DNA of 64,000 nt. Source: Erythrophleum ivorense. Its lineage: Eukaryota > Streptophyta > Magnoliopsida > Fabales > Fabaceae. Numbering within the stretch: the stretch's first letter is position 1; each line of letters starts with the position of its first letter. The notes under the pieces are model-generated. The model ran no database searches and was not told the origin of the DNA. It worked only from the letters and a program-made list of their open reading frames with translations. Location of the stretch: assembly GCA_026724425.1 (NCBI GenBank), contig JAIUCV010000001.1, positions 18,706,556-18,770,555 of the forward strand, written 5' to 3'. Below, piece after piece: positions 24,500 to 35,984 of this stretch. Made by a program: the position numbers and the translations under genes.

Positions 24500-26920
24500 T
24501 GGTTATGCTCCTTTTCCCCTTGCCAAGTCAAATTGGAGGATGGGTATGTTTATAAGAATTGTTTGTTCTATGACTAGCCAATCTTGAACTGTATTTGTAC
24601 CAAACGACCAATGTTTTATCAATGCAATTCAACTAAACCGTAGAATGTTATAAGGAATCATCAACATAATTACTTGTTATAAGTATATAATTGTTAAATT
24701 GATGTCCATGTTGATGTTTTAATCCATGGTTTTCCTTCTAGATCTAAGTAGGTTTTAAAGCCGAACCTATTTTCATCAGAGTTTGTTATGGCTTGTGTTG
24801 CTCTACTACTTTTACTGACCTTGGAAGTTCACAATTATTGTAACATACTGTGCATTCCAGATAAACCCATTTATCTAATTTTTTTTCTTAAATTAGCATT
24901 TAATTTTGTCTAAGTCAAGTGTGCTTAGCACAGACTTATCTGCACTAGTGAATGAATGTATGTCCTTTGAACTTCGAGTGAACCCGTGACTTTGATTTAA
25001 TATAGTGATATTGGATATAGTCGGATCTTTGATGTGAGTCTTTCTGATTCACTAATTCTCCAGTAGAATGAGCCAGTTAATAGGTCAAGCCCCCTGCCCT
25101 CTTCGAAACCCTCATTTACACTACATCGATTAAGTAGTTGAATTAGATAGTGCTTCAGTTTTCCGAAAATGAAAGCACGGCAGGCTTTCCAGGGCACTAA
25201 ATTGCTCTGTAGTTTTAAGGGGTTTCTACTATTGCAATTTTTTCCAGTTGACTGGTCTCTTACAATGATGTATTACCAAAGGAAATTGATTGGGAACTGT
25301 AAGCAGCTCAGTCATAGAACTACTGGACTAGGTACCTGCCATTATTTTGCTTTCAAGCATGAAATTTAGACACTGAAAGATTTCTGTTCTTGTACACTAG
25401 AAGCATGCATTCTAGTTACAGAGTCTAATCCCTGGCTCCTGAATTTAAGCAACAGCAATTGAGAATTTTGGCAGAACATAAGATCAGTAAAAGGATTCTG
25501 CAAAATTTGTAGAAAATGAACTGGGAAATAGGAATCTATTTTTGACGTGGTGACTACATTTTTATTGATTCCTCTATTGCTAAATTTGAAAGGGTTATTG
25601 CAAGATTTTATTGATTCCTCTATTGTTAGGAATATTGTTTAATGCAGAACTGGCTCCACCTTTGAAGATGCGAAAAAATATTGCTAGCAATAGAGGCATA
25701 AATTGGCAGATTGGGTTGATTTTTTTGAGAAACTTGTAATATGCTGATGTTTTGCTATCCTGTGTAGAAGAACCATGAATCCCGAACATTTATTAGATGA
25801 CAAAATTTTATTGAATAAGCAAAATCCATCATGCTTTGCTGGAAGTGTCTTTTGTAGAATGTATATTAATATAGTTGCATTATGGTGACATTTCTTCAGA
25901 AGCTTGAGTCATAAGATGGTACTACCTTGCCTGTTCTCTTTTAACAGTTGCTGGTCTTGGTCCTTAAATACAAAATTATGAATCTTGCTTCTCTTACACT
26001 CTTATGCAAAACTTCCCTTCCAACAAGATTGTCAAACACCCTCAAATGAACAAAAGAAGTCTGAGAATTAAATAAGCTCTTATGGACAGAATTATCATGG
26101 TGATGGGACTGTGGAAGTTACTATCCATCCATAAGCCATTTATGGCAGGAATAAACAAATAGTACCAGCTGGAGCGAAAAACCAAAAATGATCATTCTAT
26201 TGAATCACCGGCCTAGATGTTAGTACTTTCTGTGAAAATACCATGATATGTTCAAGAAGCAAGCAGTCAAGCATTCCTTCCCCAGAATGAAAATGATTAG
26301 AGTGGTAATTGATGGCCATGCACCTATTTTGATGTTGGGAGCCACAGGGAATCGTCCTCTGGGGCTGGCATAGACAGCTGGGTTAGGAAAACAAAGTCAA
26401 AATAGTTTGAACGGTTCTGAATTTGATTAGCAGCATGTTAATATAGTGGGATCAAAATGTTATTTAATTTATTGTTGTTTGTTGTTATTTTGAATATGTG
26501 GGAGTGGAACAGAAATTGTGATGTGAGATAGAGCTATTTAATACTTGAATGTGTTATTAGATTTTAGTTTTTACTCTTTGTTTCTGGGAATGGGTTGAGT
26601 TTGGGAAGTTGACTGTGGAAAGAATAGACAATAATGGAGGATTAGGGGTGAGAGGAACAAAATACTTTGATAAGATCGTAGGGGTAAACATCAGTCTTGA
26701 TGTTGACAATTACTGCACTTTCTTAGTAGAGGAATTTCTTTCTTCATGGGTTTATGAGGGGTATTTATATTGGTGAAGATGGTAGGGGAGACATTTAATG
26801 CTTAGACCATAGTTGATTAGGAACGGTAGAACCAAGGCATTAAATGAATTTCAAGTCTAATGGTTATTTTATAGCAAGTCATAAATGGTTCCTTACTTAA
26901 GTCGCCTTAATCAGATGTAT
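24500..26920. other. 3' region of the F-box gene and intergenic DNA
   Basis: The 3' untranslated region begins at 24500. Polyadenylation probably occurs within about 150 bp (TTTTATCAATGCAATTC near 24612-24633 is AATAAA-like but weak). Beyond that there is unique-looking AT-rich DNA with no supported gene. Frames at 24997-25197, 25169-25369 and 25595-25789 lack domains. Splice-like signals (GATGG|GTATG near 24541, TTTTAACAG near 25948) could reflect a longer spliced 3' UTR but are weak. Confidence 0.4.
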
Positions 26921-26940
26921 GATACAGGGGACCTAATAGG

Positions 26941-27344
26941 AACATTTGAGAGAATCACACCCCAAAAGCTAGCTCATGAGGTTGGAGAGCCCAAAGGTCA
27001 TATAAACCTCACATCAAAATCCCATACTTCATTGTGGGACTCAAGTCCCATACCTTGCAATTGGGTTAAGCATTCCTCCTTGTTCTATTGCCCTGGTATC
27101 AACAGTAGGCTGGCTTTGTGCTAGCTTTCTAGCCCTGTTAACACTACAATATTGGCATCACCACATGCATTGCACGATTGCAATTGGGATGCAGTGGAAA
27201 GTTTAGATATAAAATGATAGTAACCTTTCAGAGGACCACATCACAAAAGCCAGTTCATGAGGTTGGAGAGCTCAAGGTCCATATAAATTCCATGTCAGAA
27301 TCTCATACTTCTAATGTGGGACTCAAGTCCCATATCTTGCAATT
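26941..27344 (+). mobile_element. TRIM-like miniature LTR retrotransposon candidate
   Basis: Two direct repeats of about 122 bp (26941-27062 and 27222-27344) are roughly 80-85% alike by eye. Shared blocks include TCATGAGGTTGGAGAGC and GTGGGACTCAAGTCCCATA. Between them, 31 bp after the first repeat, is TGGTATCAACAG (27094-27105), which resembles a Met-tRNA primer site. Short direct repeats, a primer site and a tiny noncoding interior are the hallmarks of terminal-repeat retrotransposons in miniature. Exact ends and target duplication could not be fixed by eye. Frames 26885-27124 and 27178-27450 overlap the repeats and are not genes. Confidence 0.45.
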
Positions 27345-27449
27345 AAGTTCTAATGAAACCACACCAGGTGGCATAGGTTGCTACTACCTTTGGAGGAAGC
27401 GACCTGTATCCTTAAATGTGCGTAAAGACAAGGATGATGTGACTTCTTA

Positions 27450-27939
27450 AGTTATGTGCTTGGAGAGGACACATGTCCAGTCTTGAAGTGGCACTAACTG
27501 AGTTCAACTCAGACTCCACTTATCAAGTCAATTTTGAAGGATAATCTTTATCCCAATCGCCCAAGTCTTCAATACCAACTATCCAAGACAAGTTTCGTGG
27601 GAGTCACCTTAATATTATTTTTTCAAGACATTTGACAAACTATCTTTCAGGTTTTGGTCCAGGCTGTATTCGAGTTTAGTGCCCCCTTGACAAAACAAAC
27701 CCATAAGCTTGGGGTCAAACACCATTTGTGAGTTCTAAAGCTACCAGAGAACAAGGTTCTTCTGCCACCCAGAGAGGGGGCTCACCCTTTGGCAGTTCTC
27801 AGGACGACTTGGGGGTCCAAGAGCTAAGAGATCCCCAAAGGACTATCGGAGGTCATCTTACTCTAAGGGGCCCAAGGTCACTTGAGTAAACTCTTACTAG
27901 AAGAAGGAAAAGTTGCTTGTGGTGCCAAGAGGGGCCTAA
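27450..27939. other. Intergenic DNA, nothing supported
   Basis: About 490 bp without an open frame, repeat structure or regulatory motif I can support. Confidence 0.4.
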
Positions 27940-28304
27940 TTTTGAGCATTTATTAACTATTAAGTATGGTGGCTTTGGGAGCAAACAAGAGAATAATGCC
28001 CTTTGGCATTGTGCTGTTTTTGCTGGTTAGTGGTGTATATGGTTAGAATGAAATGCAAGAGTTTTTAATTAGAAGTTTCACCTGTAACATCTCCTTCGGA
28101 AAAGGGTTAGTTTTTGAGCCTTCCTGTGGGTTTCAGCAAATGGCTTTTTTAGGGGCCTGCCCCTTGTCAATTTACAAAGAGATTGACAAGCATTTTTGAG
28201 CTAATGATTGTTCAATTTTTTTTCCGCTTTGGGGGGATTCCTTGTCCTCCATTGATGTGTTGTTTTCACTTCTCATCAATAAATTCTTTTTCCATCCAAA
28301 AAAA
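27940..28304 (+). mobile_element. 3' end of a LINE (L1-type) retrotransposon, 5'-truncated
   Basis: Translation of about 27962-28065 gives YGGFGSKQENNALWHCAVFA (then a stop, WCIWLE, a stop, NARVFN). This resembles the C-terminal part of plant L1 ORF2, where ALWHxxxxxxxWxIWxERNxRxF is typical; both stops fall where the family has other residues. A terminal stretch then runs through CCTTGTCCTCC and CAATAAATTC to a short A-tract (28298-28304), the usual end of plant LINE mRNAs. The frames at 28183-28503 and 28242-28496 run through the LINE 3' end and are not genes. Confidence 0.55.
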
Positions 28305-28686
28305 CAATGGCCTAGATACCGTATACCTACTTCAGCTAATCGAACACTTTCTTGTTACTTGTTCATTAATGCGTATTCCTTTCCTAAACTTTGGCTTACG
28401 TCACAACTACGCAGGTCAGTGGTTTCATATCCTAAGCTCTGTAGTAACACTCTTAGTCCATTCTTTAGGAGTGAGTCACCAAAAGTGTATGGATAAATTG
28501 TAGAAAACAGCAGTCTCCTGCAAGTTTGTGAAATAAACTTCTAATTATAGTTATCCAACTTGCTTTTCTTGGTTTTTCCTCTTCCATTCTCTGTCATTCC
28601 TTATCTAGTTGTCCTGCATCTTTTATTCCTGATATTAGCTTCTTAGCTATGGCCGGTTATTCTGATTATTTATGCTCACAGAAAGT
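28305..28686. other. Intergenic DNA, nothing supported
   Basis: No supported gene or repeat between the LINE end and the MITE. Confidence 0.4.
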
Positions 28687-28690
28687 ATAA

Positions 28691-28992
28691 GGGCCTGTTT
28701 GGTTTTCTGTTTTCAGAACAATTTTCTGTTTTTAAGAACAAAAAAACTTTTTTGATAATGTGTTTTAATAAAGTATTTTGTAAAACATAAAAATAGAATT
28801 GTGTTTTTGGAAACAGAAAAATCAGAATATTTTTTAGATGTTTTGTTAATTTTTATTCTGTAAAATCAGAGAAAAAACAGGAAACAGCGATTTTGCATAA
28901 TAATGATTCAAACAAAAAAATTTGTTTTCAAAATTTGTTCTAAAAAAATCTGTTTTAAAAACATAAAAACCAAAATAGAATCAAACAGGCCC
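28691..28992. mobile_element. MITE with GGGCCTGTTTG terminal inverted repeats
   Basis: A 302-bp AT-rich foldback. The left end reads GGGCCTGTTTGGTTTTCTGT; the complement of the right end reads GGGCCTGTTTGATTCTATTT. Inner parts stay partly complementary (CTGTTTTcAGAAC against AAAACAGATTTTT-type stretches). It is flanked by ATAA on both sides (28687-28690 and 28993-28996). There is no coding capacity. GGGCCTGTTTGG ends are common among plant non-autonomous DNA transposons; I do not assign a superfamily because a 4-bp duplication is not decisive. Confidence 0.8.
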
Positions 28993-28996
28993 ATAA

Positions 28997-30320
28997 TCTT
29001 TTTATATTCTCATAATGTAGAATTGGTTGTAGACTTGTATACACGGTGAATGATAAAATTATATTGAATCATGCACATCCAAACTTGCTTATAGGTGAGC
29101 TAACATATTCCCAGAGAGTATGCGAGTGATAACTGAGCACAGAGAAAGGTGTCTGTACTGCAATACAAGGTAACATTTTAGGGATTTGGCTAAAGTGCGC
29201 CCTGCATTCTTGAGGGTAAAGTACAAGTGGGTAACCCTCGATGAGAAAATTAACGAAGTTAGTTTCTACATATCTGTAGAGTGCTATCAAGTTGCTTGTA
29301 CCTTATAAAAACTAAACAGTTGATTTTGTTTTTGACAGTGATTCACTCTGCACTTCTCTCTGAAGTGTTCACTGCACTCGTGCACTTTAGAGCATCCGTT
29401 TCCACATTTTAGAATAGCTTTAACAGTTTCTAGTGATAAATAGGCCAATGAGATGTGAAGCCTGTCATCTTTATTCTCATGCCCTTATAGAAGCATTGCA
29501 AGGTGTTTTAAAGCTCAAGTTCTCTGTCATCAAAGATAATGCTAGGTTTTATTACTTCCTGTAAATCAGCAATTATACAACTTCATGGTAAAGAAATTTT
29601 TATTATTTTTGCATTGAAAGTAGCCTAGCAGCTATGACGCAGTGATACTCTGTCGAATACACATTTGGCACTCGTATCGAATACGAAATAACACTTAAAA
29701 TTGTATTTAAACATTATATATTTTATGTCACTATGTTCGTATGGTTTCGTGTCCTGTATCCAAATCTGTCCAGGTAAGTTGGAAATTCTTTTCTCTGTAC
29801 AGTAATCGGTGTTGAGATTTTGAGTGTGTGGTTGGAGCAGAGTTCCGTAATTACCCTCAATTTTTTTCCTCCTCATCTATTGTTTTTTGTACGAGGTGCT
29901 TGTTTCTTAGTCTCCTTGTGGGTTTGGCCAACAAAATCCACAAGGATATTTCTTTTTCTGATATTCCAAGAAACTGCTTCTGAACTGATATCCTTCGGTT
30001 TCTTATGTTCTTTTCCTTTGTTTTGTTCCTTTCATTTCCAGGAGGCTTCCTGATCCTCCATCGTAGTCTTTCTCTTCTAATCTTATTAAATTCAGCATTT
30101 GTCCGAAAGAAAATGAATATTGGACTCCTAGTAAGAGTAGGTGCCATGTAACAGTTGCTGCATAAAGCTTTGAGAGCTACAGGTTATTTGTTTTTCAATT
30201 AGCTTGTACTTTGTCACTTGTACATATACTTAACGGTGCAAACACCATTATTTAATGTAATAAACCAGTGATGACGAGTAAGTTATGAAACTTTGATTTT
30301 CTGCTACTCAAGCTAAACGG
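28997..30320. other. Intergenic DNA, possible second weak LINE-like tail
   Basis: No supported gene. The minus-strand frames at 29069-29290, 29625-29876 and 29857-30147 and the plus frame 29820-30053 have no domain. The stretch 30040-30115 (GGAGGCTTCCTGATCCTCC, then a T-rich run) loosely resembles a plant LINE 3' end but lacks a clear A-tail. Confidence 0.3.
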
Positions 30321-30411
30321 TAGATCTAGACCATTTACATTGTTGAGTAACAACAGATTTGGACCATCTATATTGCCAAGTAGCAAATTTGGATCATCCA
30401 TATTTTTGGAG
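30321..30411 (+). repeat. Diverged tandem repeat, about 3 units of 30 bp
   Basis: Three imperfect units begin AGATCTAGACCATTTACATT, AGATTTGGACCATCTATATT and AAATTTGGATCATCCATATT. Noncoding. Confidence 0.6.
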
Positions 30412-31995
30412 TTCTAATAATATATATATACATATGTATATTTGACATATATATATTATTTTAAAGGAAGTAAAATGCAAAAAGTTGAAAAATTGTCTTT
30501 ATTTTCTGTTTTGTTTCTTTTAAAATAAAAAATGAGCGGTTAGGATTAAAAAGAAATAAAGACAATAAAGACCGAGGGTTTAGATTTGCGTTCAAACTGA
30601 GTAATAGACAACATGAGTTTGAAGTCATGACAATTGACAATTACAATGTAGGTGTTTTTTTTTTTCTAAGCTCAAATTCAATCTTGAAATGAATTGGGCT
30701 TCATCTGTATTTAAGTATTCATAGATATTAGGTTATTAGCCTCTTACGGAAAACAACTGACAAGTAGGGATCTGCCTTCGTTAGGAAAAATGTGTTTTTA
30801 TGATTATGGCCTGCTACTATTATTTCACGATGTGTAATTACCATTTCTGAATAGTTAGGAAAAACAATTATGTATAGTTATAAAACTTTATGCATATTAA
30901 TACTTGGTGGACATGGTAATAATGGTTGATACTTCAAAGTGACGCTTCACAGTGCAGAGATGATGGACGTGTTGGTCATTTTACCACTGTGGCATAACAT
31001 CTATGTGTGTATTTAAATTAGAATTGTACAAACCTAATTTTAGTCAAAAATAAATTTGTAAGATCATAATTTATGTTTGAAAATTTTTATTTGAAAAGTG
31101 ATTTTCAACATCGATGTAGTTCATCCAACGTAAAAGTCAATTTTTTTTTTTTCAGTTCAATATGAATGGAAGTTTATAGAACAAACGTGATTTTATAGAA
31201 AAATATAATATCAAACCAAACGGATTTATTTGTGAGATTTGTGAGACAAATCTTTATGTGCAAATGAGCTTTTTAACTTTCAAGTCCAAAACTAAATACA
31301 CCTCGTGTATTTATTATTATGGCTGAGTGGCAAACTTGATTTTTGTAATTTTTAAAGAATTAGAATATGAAAATTAACAACTTTTTTTAGAAAAATAAAA
31401 TTCGAAATTCAGTCTACTAAGCATATGCTATAGAATTTTAAACATCAGTCAGAAGTGATGTTAATTTTATGCTATGGCATGTATCAGAAGAACCATTTCG
31501 TGTTGGAGGCAGAACAACTCAAGCAAAGGTCACAAGCATTAGAAATCAGAGGAGAACTAATGTGGATCTTGCTATCTTTTTTGGACTAATTTTGAGGTCA
31601 TTCGCAGGAAGAGAATAGCGAAAATTGCATAGTTTGCCCAGTATTTAAACGAAGTATCTCCATAGAAACTCAAGTGGAAGACCCTACTTAATGCGTGTTT
31701 TGGAATTGCCAACCTAAACTGTTAAACCTCACCCACTTGCTGTATTTTCCTTTGTTCTATTTGCATTATATGCAACCAAAAAAAGAAAAAAAGTAATCAT
31801 CATAAATTTACATCCAAAAATGGTAATAATCATTCAAAGAGCATACGACCCACTCTTATTTGTCCTACTTAAATGCTGCATGTGACCAACTTTTGCCTTC
31901 CTTCTTGATCGAAGTACTAAATTTGGCTTGAAAATTGCTCTGAGAGTCATGCAAAATCGTGATCCGTAATTTGCATCTTTGCCAAATATATGGGG
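30412..31995. other. AT-rich intergenic DNA
   Basis: No gene supported. Contains an imperfect (AT) run near 30419-30460 and poly-T runs near 30656 and 31141. Confidence 0.4.
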
Positions 31996-32168
31996 AGCAA
32001 TTCTTAGATACACCTAATGTGTCATGTTATTTATACATTTAACGGTTAAGATTTACTCTGTACGTGAATCTCACCTGTATTACGCATAGACCCCACTTGT
32101 ACAAATCTATTTTTAGCTCTTGATTTTCTTTGATGCACCATGCTTTAGGTATACCTAAAAAAATTTCG
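31996..32168. mobile_element. Small MITE-like foldback
   Basis: The left end GCAATTCTTAGATACACCTAA and the complement of the right end (GAAATTTTTTTAGGTATACCTAA, in part) are imperfect inverted repeats of about 22-25 bp, about 170 bp apart. No coding capacity. The minus frame 32039-32260 spans it and is not a gene. Boundaries are approximate. Confidence 0.45.
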
Positions 32169-32610
32169 TATATGGGTACCCCTGTCCCACCAAATAATTG
32201 CTCAGGTTTTACAAACATTTTACTTTCTATTTGATACACCAGCATCGAATAATTGAGCATTCGTGTAGCTGTGCTATAATTAATAAAAATTGGTTTTTGA
32301 AAAATATGATTATTATTTGTATGTGAATACCTAACACAAAATACTATATTTAAATGACAGTTTTTTTTTTGGCTGGTTCAGAAGAAATTATAATATTTTA
32401 AGCAAGATAAAAAGCGAAAATTAATGTGCCCCTACCCTATACCATTGCCTTATGTTATCTTGAAAGAGTATCCAAATTTGTGCCTCTGATTGGACTTGTC
32501 TGTGACTGTCTTGTCCTTGGATTAAAACTTGGTTATATTCTTCTTTAACTAGGACTACAACTTCCAGTGCTATTACTCAATTATTGATGAAATGTTCAAT
32601 TATTATTTAA
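32169..32610. other. Intergenic DNA
   Basis: No gene or repeat supported. Confidence 0.35.
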
Positions 32611-32837
32611 GAAAAATTACAGTTAAAAATATTAAATTAAAAATATTTATATTAAAAAATTTTATATTTTAAAATTATTTTAAATGATTCAATAACAAAA
32701 AATTTAAGTTGTACAAAAAAATTATAATTTAAAATTTGAAATAAAAAATTTATGTTCTTAAACTTTAAAAATTATTTAAAAAGTTTAACATTTTTTAATA
32801 TAAATATCTTTAATTTAAAATCCTCAACTATATTTTC
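32611..32837. mobile_element. Extremely AT-rich foldback (MITE-like)
   Basis: The two ends, read inward, share AAATTAAAxATATTTATATT followed by AAAAAAT, forming imperfect arms of about 55 bp around an AT-rich centre. Short, noncoding and palindromic, it fits a MITE, but low complexity makes chance pairing easier. Confidence 0.4.
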
Positions 32838-33002
32838 GTATCTATACCAGTACCACCCACTATTTTAGCAAACTACCTACACCCTCATCCATCCTATGCG
32901 CTTCTGTTCCCTCACAATTGCAGTAAACTTCTTGGAAGTCGAAAGTGAAGGACCCCCACTCCCACCCACTATTACTGGTTGGTTTTCGTGTACAACAGTG
33001 CG

Positions 33003-33015
33003 TATATATACATAC

Positions 33016-33049
<34 letters not shown>

Positions 33050-33050
33050 T
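33003..33050. repeat. (TA)n microsatellite
   Basis: TATATA/CATA units run into an uninterrupted (AT) tract of about 26 bp (33022-33047). Confidence 0.9.
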
Positions 33051-34697
33051 AAGAAGAGGTAGATTTAATTTGTAATTTTTTTTTTGAGTCCATACTTATT
33101 CAATCACCTCTCCTAAGTTCACATGATCTTGTGTATTTATATTAATATAACTACTTTTCATACATAAATTTATGAATATATATTCTTGGGTTATCTTTAT
33201 TGTTGGGCCAAACTGAATCCAAGACTCTTATACGACCTAACTCAATGGAGCAAAATGACCAAACTATCTAAAAGGCTTAACTGTAAATATCTTATTATAT
33301 CCATCTGGTAAGAGATTCACATTCTCTTTTTCCTCTTAGCTTTCATATTTTTTATCTTCTATTATGTCTGACTTTGGTTATGGAAAACTAATTTAAGTAC
33401 AGAGTTTACGACGAGACCTCCAATCCCCTCATAATGTTGATCGTAATGTATTTTGTAATACTTAAGATCACCTCCTTAATGGGAGATTGTCAAAAATCTA
33501 TCGAGAACCTGAGGACAAGACATGATTTTATCATAAACTATTTGCAAACTTGCAATTGTAAATTCACTTCACTCTTCAGTGAGCTCCTCATAGCTAGACT
33601 AATCAACTTTACAACACTTGAACGATCAAATTGCCTTTTAGAATCAGAAGCTATTCTTAGTCCTTAATTCAAAATTTGTGTTTTCAAGTCCATTAATTCA
33701 TATGGAACATAGAATTAAAGACTTCTTATAGCCAGATAGCCCAAGTTTTTATTTATGTCCCTTCTTTTCTCCACCCTTCAAACAAGGCGCTGAGAGGATT
33801 TGTTCAAAATAAAACTCATTCTTGAACGTCATTACAAAATCATTCTGAAGCCAAATAATTAAATTATCTACTTACATATTCGCAAAACGTTTAGCGCGAT
33901 TCAGATAAATATTTGGGGGAAACTACATATAATTTTTCTAAAGTATTGTCAATGATAATTTTGATATATGAACATTAAAATATAACTTTAACCCCCTACA
34001 CTATTACAAAAGCAAAAATGTTACATACTAGTTAAAAATAACATCTAAAAATCACAAAATTGTCACATGATATCTCATGTCTCTATTTCTTTATGGAAAT
34101 ATTTCCCTTGCTTAAGAATCACAAGATTTTTGTATGTCAGTTTTAAATTTTGTGTGTGTGTGTAAACAAGATAATTAAAGTGTTACATTTTAAAATTTAT
34201 GTACTAAAATTATAATTAATCTATAGTTAAGAGGAATTATTTGTACTTTTCTCAAATATTTGATTTGACTATGGAGATTAAAAATGTCATTGATTCCTTA
34301 ATATTTAGATGTATTTTATGAGATTTCACTTTTTTAATATCATCCTGAGATATTATTTTATAATTATTTAAGACATTAAAGAAGAAGTGAGTCTTGAAGC
34401 ATCGTTTTAAAATATGATGCCTCGTGAATGAAATTGATTTACGAGTAGATACTAATATGAAAATCTTTACCCTTGTTTTGGCCTCAGTTAAGTTTAGTGA
34501 AAATGTTTCGACCAAAAAAAAAAAGAATTAAATTATTGATCTAGTACCTATATTTCAACTAAAATTTTAATTAAGTTCACATACATTTTTTTTTTGGGTT
34601 TATATATATAAACCAATCCTTATAATTTTTTACCATTTCAAGCAAGTTCTTATTATTAGCCTATGTCGTGACATCGTCAAAATTATGTTGAATGGAA
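33051..34697. other. Intergenic DNA, no gene supported
   Basis: Frames at 33434-33667 and 34252-34515 show no domain and sit in AT-rich DNA. Contains a short (TG) run near 34151-34163 and an A-tract near 34514-34525. Confidence 0.4.
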
Positions 34698-35044
34698 TAA
34701 TGGATTGCTTATATATCACAAGTTAAAGCTAATGTTGATTTTATTTTATCCATATACGACTTTAATTTTATCCACATATGACTTTATTCTAAACTTTCTG
34801 CAAGATGATGGCCATAAACGGTTTGCACCGTGATGAGTGGCTGTGATAACTTTGCAAAAAATTACTAATTTGGATAACATAATATAGTTAGGTGTCAATT
34901 CAAAATACTTAAGTGGAATCAATCATAAAGTAAGAAAGACCAAATTAAAAAATAAGGAGAAAGTAGAGTGATCAAATTAAAATTGAATGAAAACAAAATA
35001 AAGTCCAGTTCAGTTCTAACTTGTGATACATCGGCAATCCATTA
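34698..35044. mobile_element. Inverted-repeat element, about 350 bp (MITE-like)
   Basis: The left arm 34698-34729 begins TAATGGATTGCTTATATATC. The complement of the right arm 35013-35044 begins TAATGGATTGCCGATGTATC. They match at about 27 of 32 positions, and complementarity continues weakly inward (TTTATTTT blocks). No coding capacity and no clear target duplication. Confidence 0.5.
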
Positions 35045-35736
35045 GATAATGCAGTGAGAGTTTGATGGGATATGATAGAAGATAACCAATGGGAACTTTT
35101 TTTCGTAATACCCAAAAAAAAAGAAGTAAGAATTCATTTGCCCCAAAAAGAAAAGAGTAAAGAGATAAGATGTATAATTTACTAAAAATCTTGATTCAAA
35201 AATAAGTAGAGTGAATTTTAATTTTAATTTTTTTTAGTGAAAACGTTTTGTTTTTCCCTTAAAGTGTGTTTCTTTGTGTGTGTGTGTTTGTCCCAGCTTC
35301 TCGTAGGTCTAACCATATTTTTCCGCTCCCACCCCCATGACGCAGATTCTTAACTAAATTCAATACATTCAAAATAGAAAAATTAAATTAAATTAAATAT
35401 AAACAAAAACAAGTGTGTCAAATATAAATCACATTAAAAAATTATGCCTAACAAATTTATGAATTTCTGTATGATTAATTTGATCACATATCTTAATAAG
35501 TTAGATTTATTGAAAACATTTTTTACTATTTCACAAAAATTTTAACTACATAAAATTTATGTGAGTTTCATTTAAAGATGTAATCTTGGCCCTTACATGC
35601 ACCTAGCGTATGCAAAAATGAACCAAAAAAAGGAAAATTCAATATGTTTATCGTAAATCTACCTCACATTAACTTTATTATATATTCACTCCTTTTCGTA
35701 AGTGTGTATTTATTTATTTATCTATTTTATTTGCTT
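35045..35736. other. Intergenic DNA flanking the Copia insertion
   Basis: AT-rich with a short (TG) run near 35275-35287. The frame at 35644-35832 runs into the Copia LTR and is not a gene. Confidence 0.4.
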
Positions 35737-35741
35737 CAATA
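35737..35741. repeat. Target-site duplication of the Copia element (CAATA)
   Basis: CAATA directly precedes the LTR at 35742; the matching CAATA follows the other LTR at 40530-40534. Confidence 0.9.
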
Positions 35742-35959
35742 TATTACCGAACCATCATCGGAGGGAAACAGGAGAGAGAGAGAGAGAGAGATGAAGGAAA
35801 GAATGGGAAAAGTGAGTTATTCTATTATCTGAACATTGTGCAGTATTTATACACATGGAGTTCAACTAGTTTACAACTCATATATCTTAACTAACTAGCT
35901 TAATATTAAACTAACTAATGATGAGAAAAATTAACCATTTTCTCATGTGTACTTTATCA
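35742..35959 (-). repeat. 3' LTR of the Copia element
   Basis: 218 bp. In element sense it starts TGATAAAGTACACATG and ends CGGTAATA, so the termini are TG...TA instead of TG...CA. It includes a (GA) run that is 6 bp longer than in the 5' LTR. Confidence 0.9.
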
Positions 35960-35966
35960 CCCCCCC
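35960..35966 (-). other. Polypurine tract of the Copia element
   Basis: The minus strand reads GTGGGGGGG directly before the 3' LTR's TG. Confidence 0.8.
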
Positions 35967-35984
35967 ACAAGCTGGAGAGTGTAT

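Noticed and set aside
29857..30147. Minus-strand 96-codon frame rich in Arg and Lys
   Set aside because: No domain or conserved start; it overlaps a T-rich segment loosely resembling a LINE tail and is likely a composition effect.
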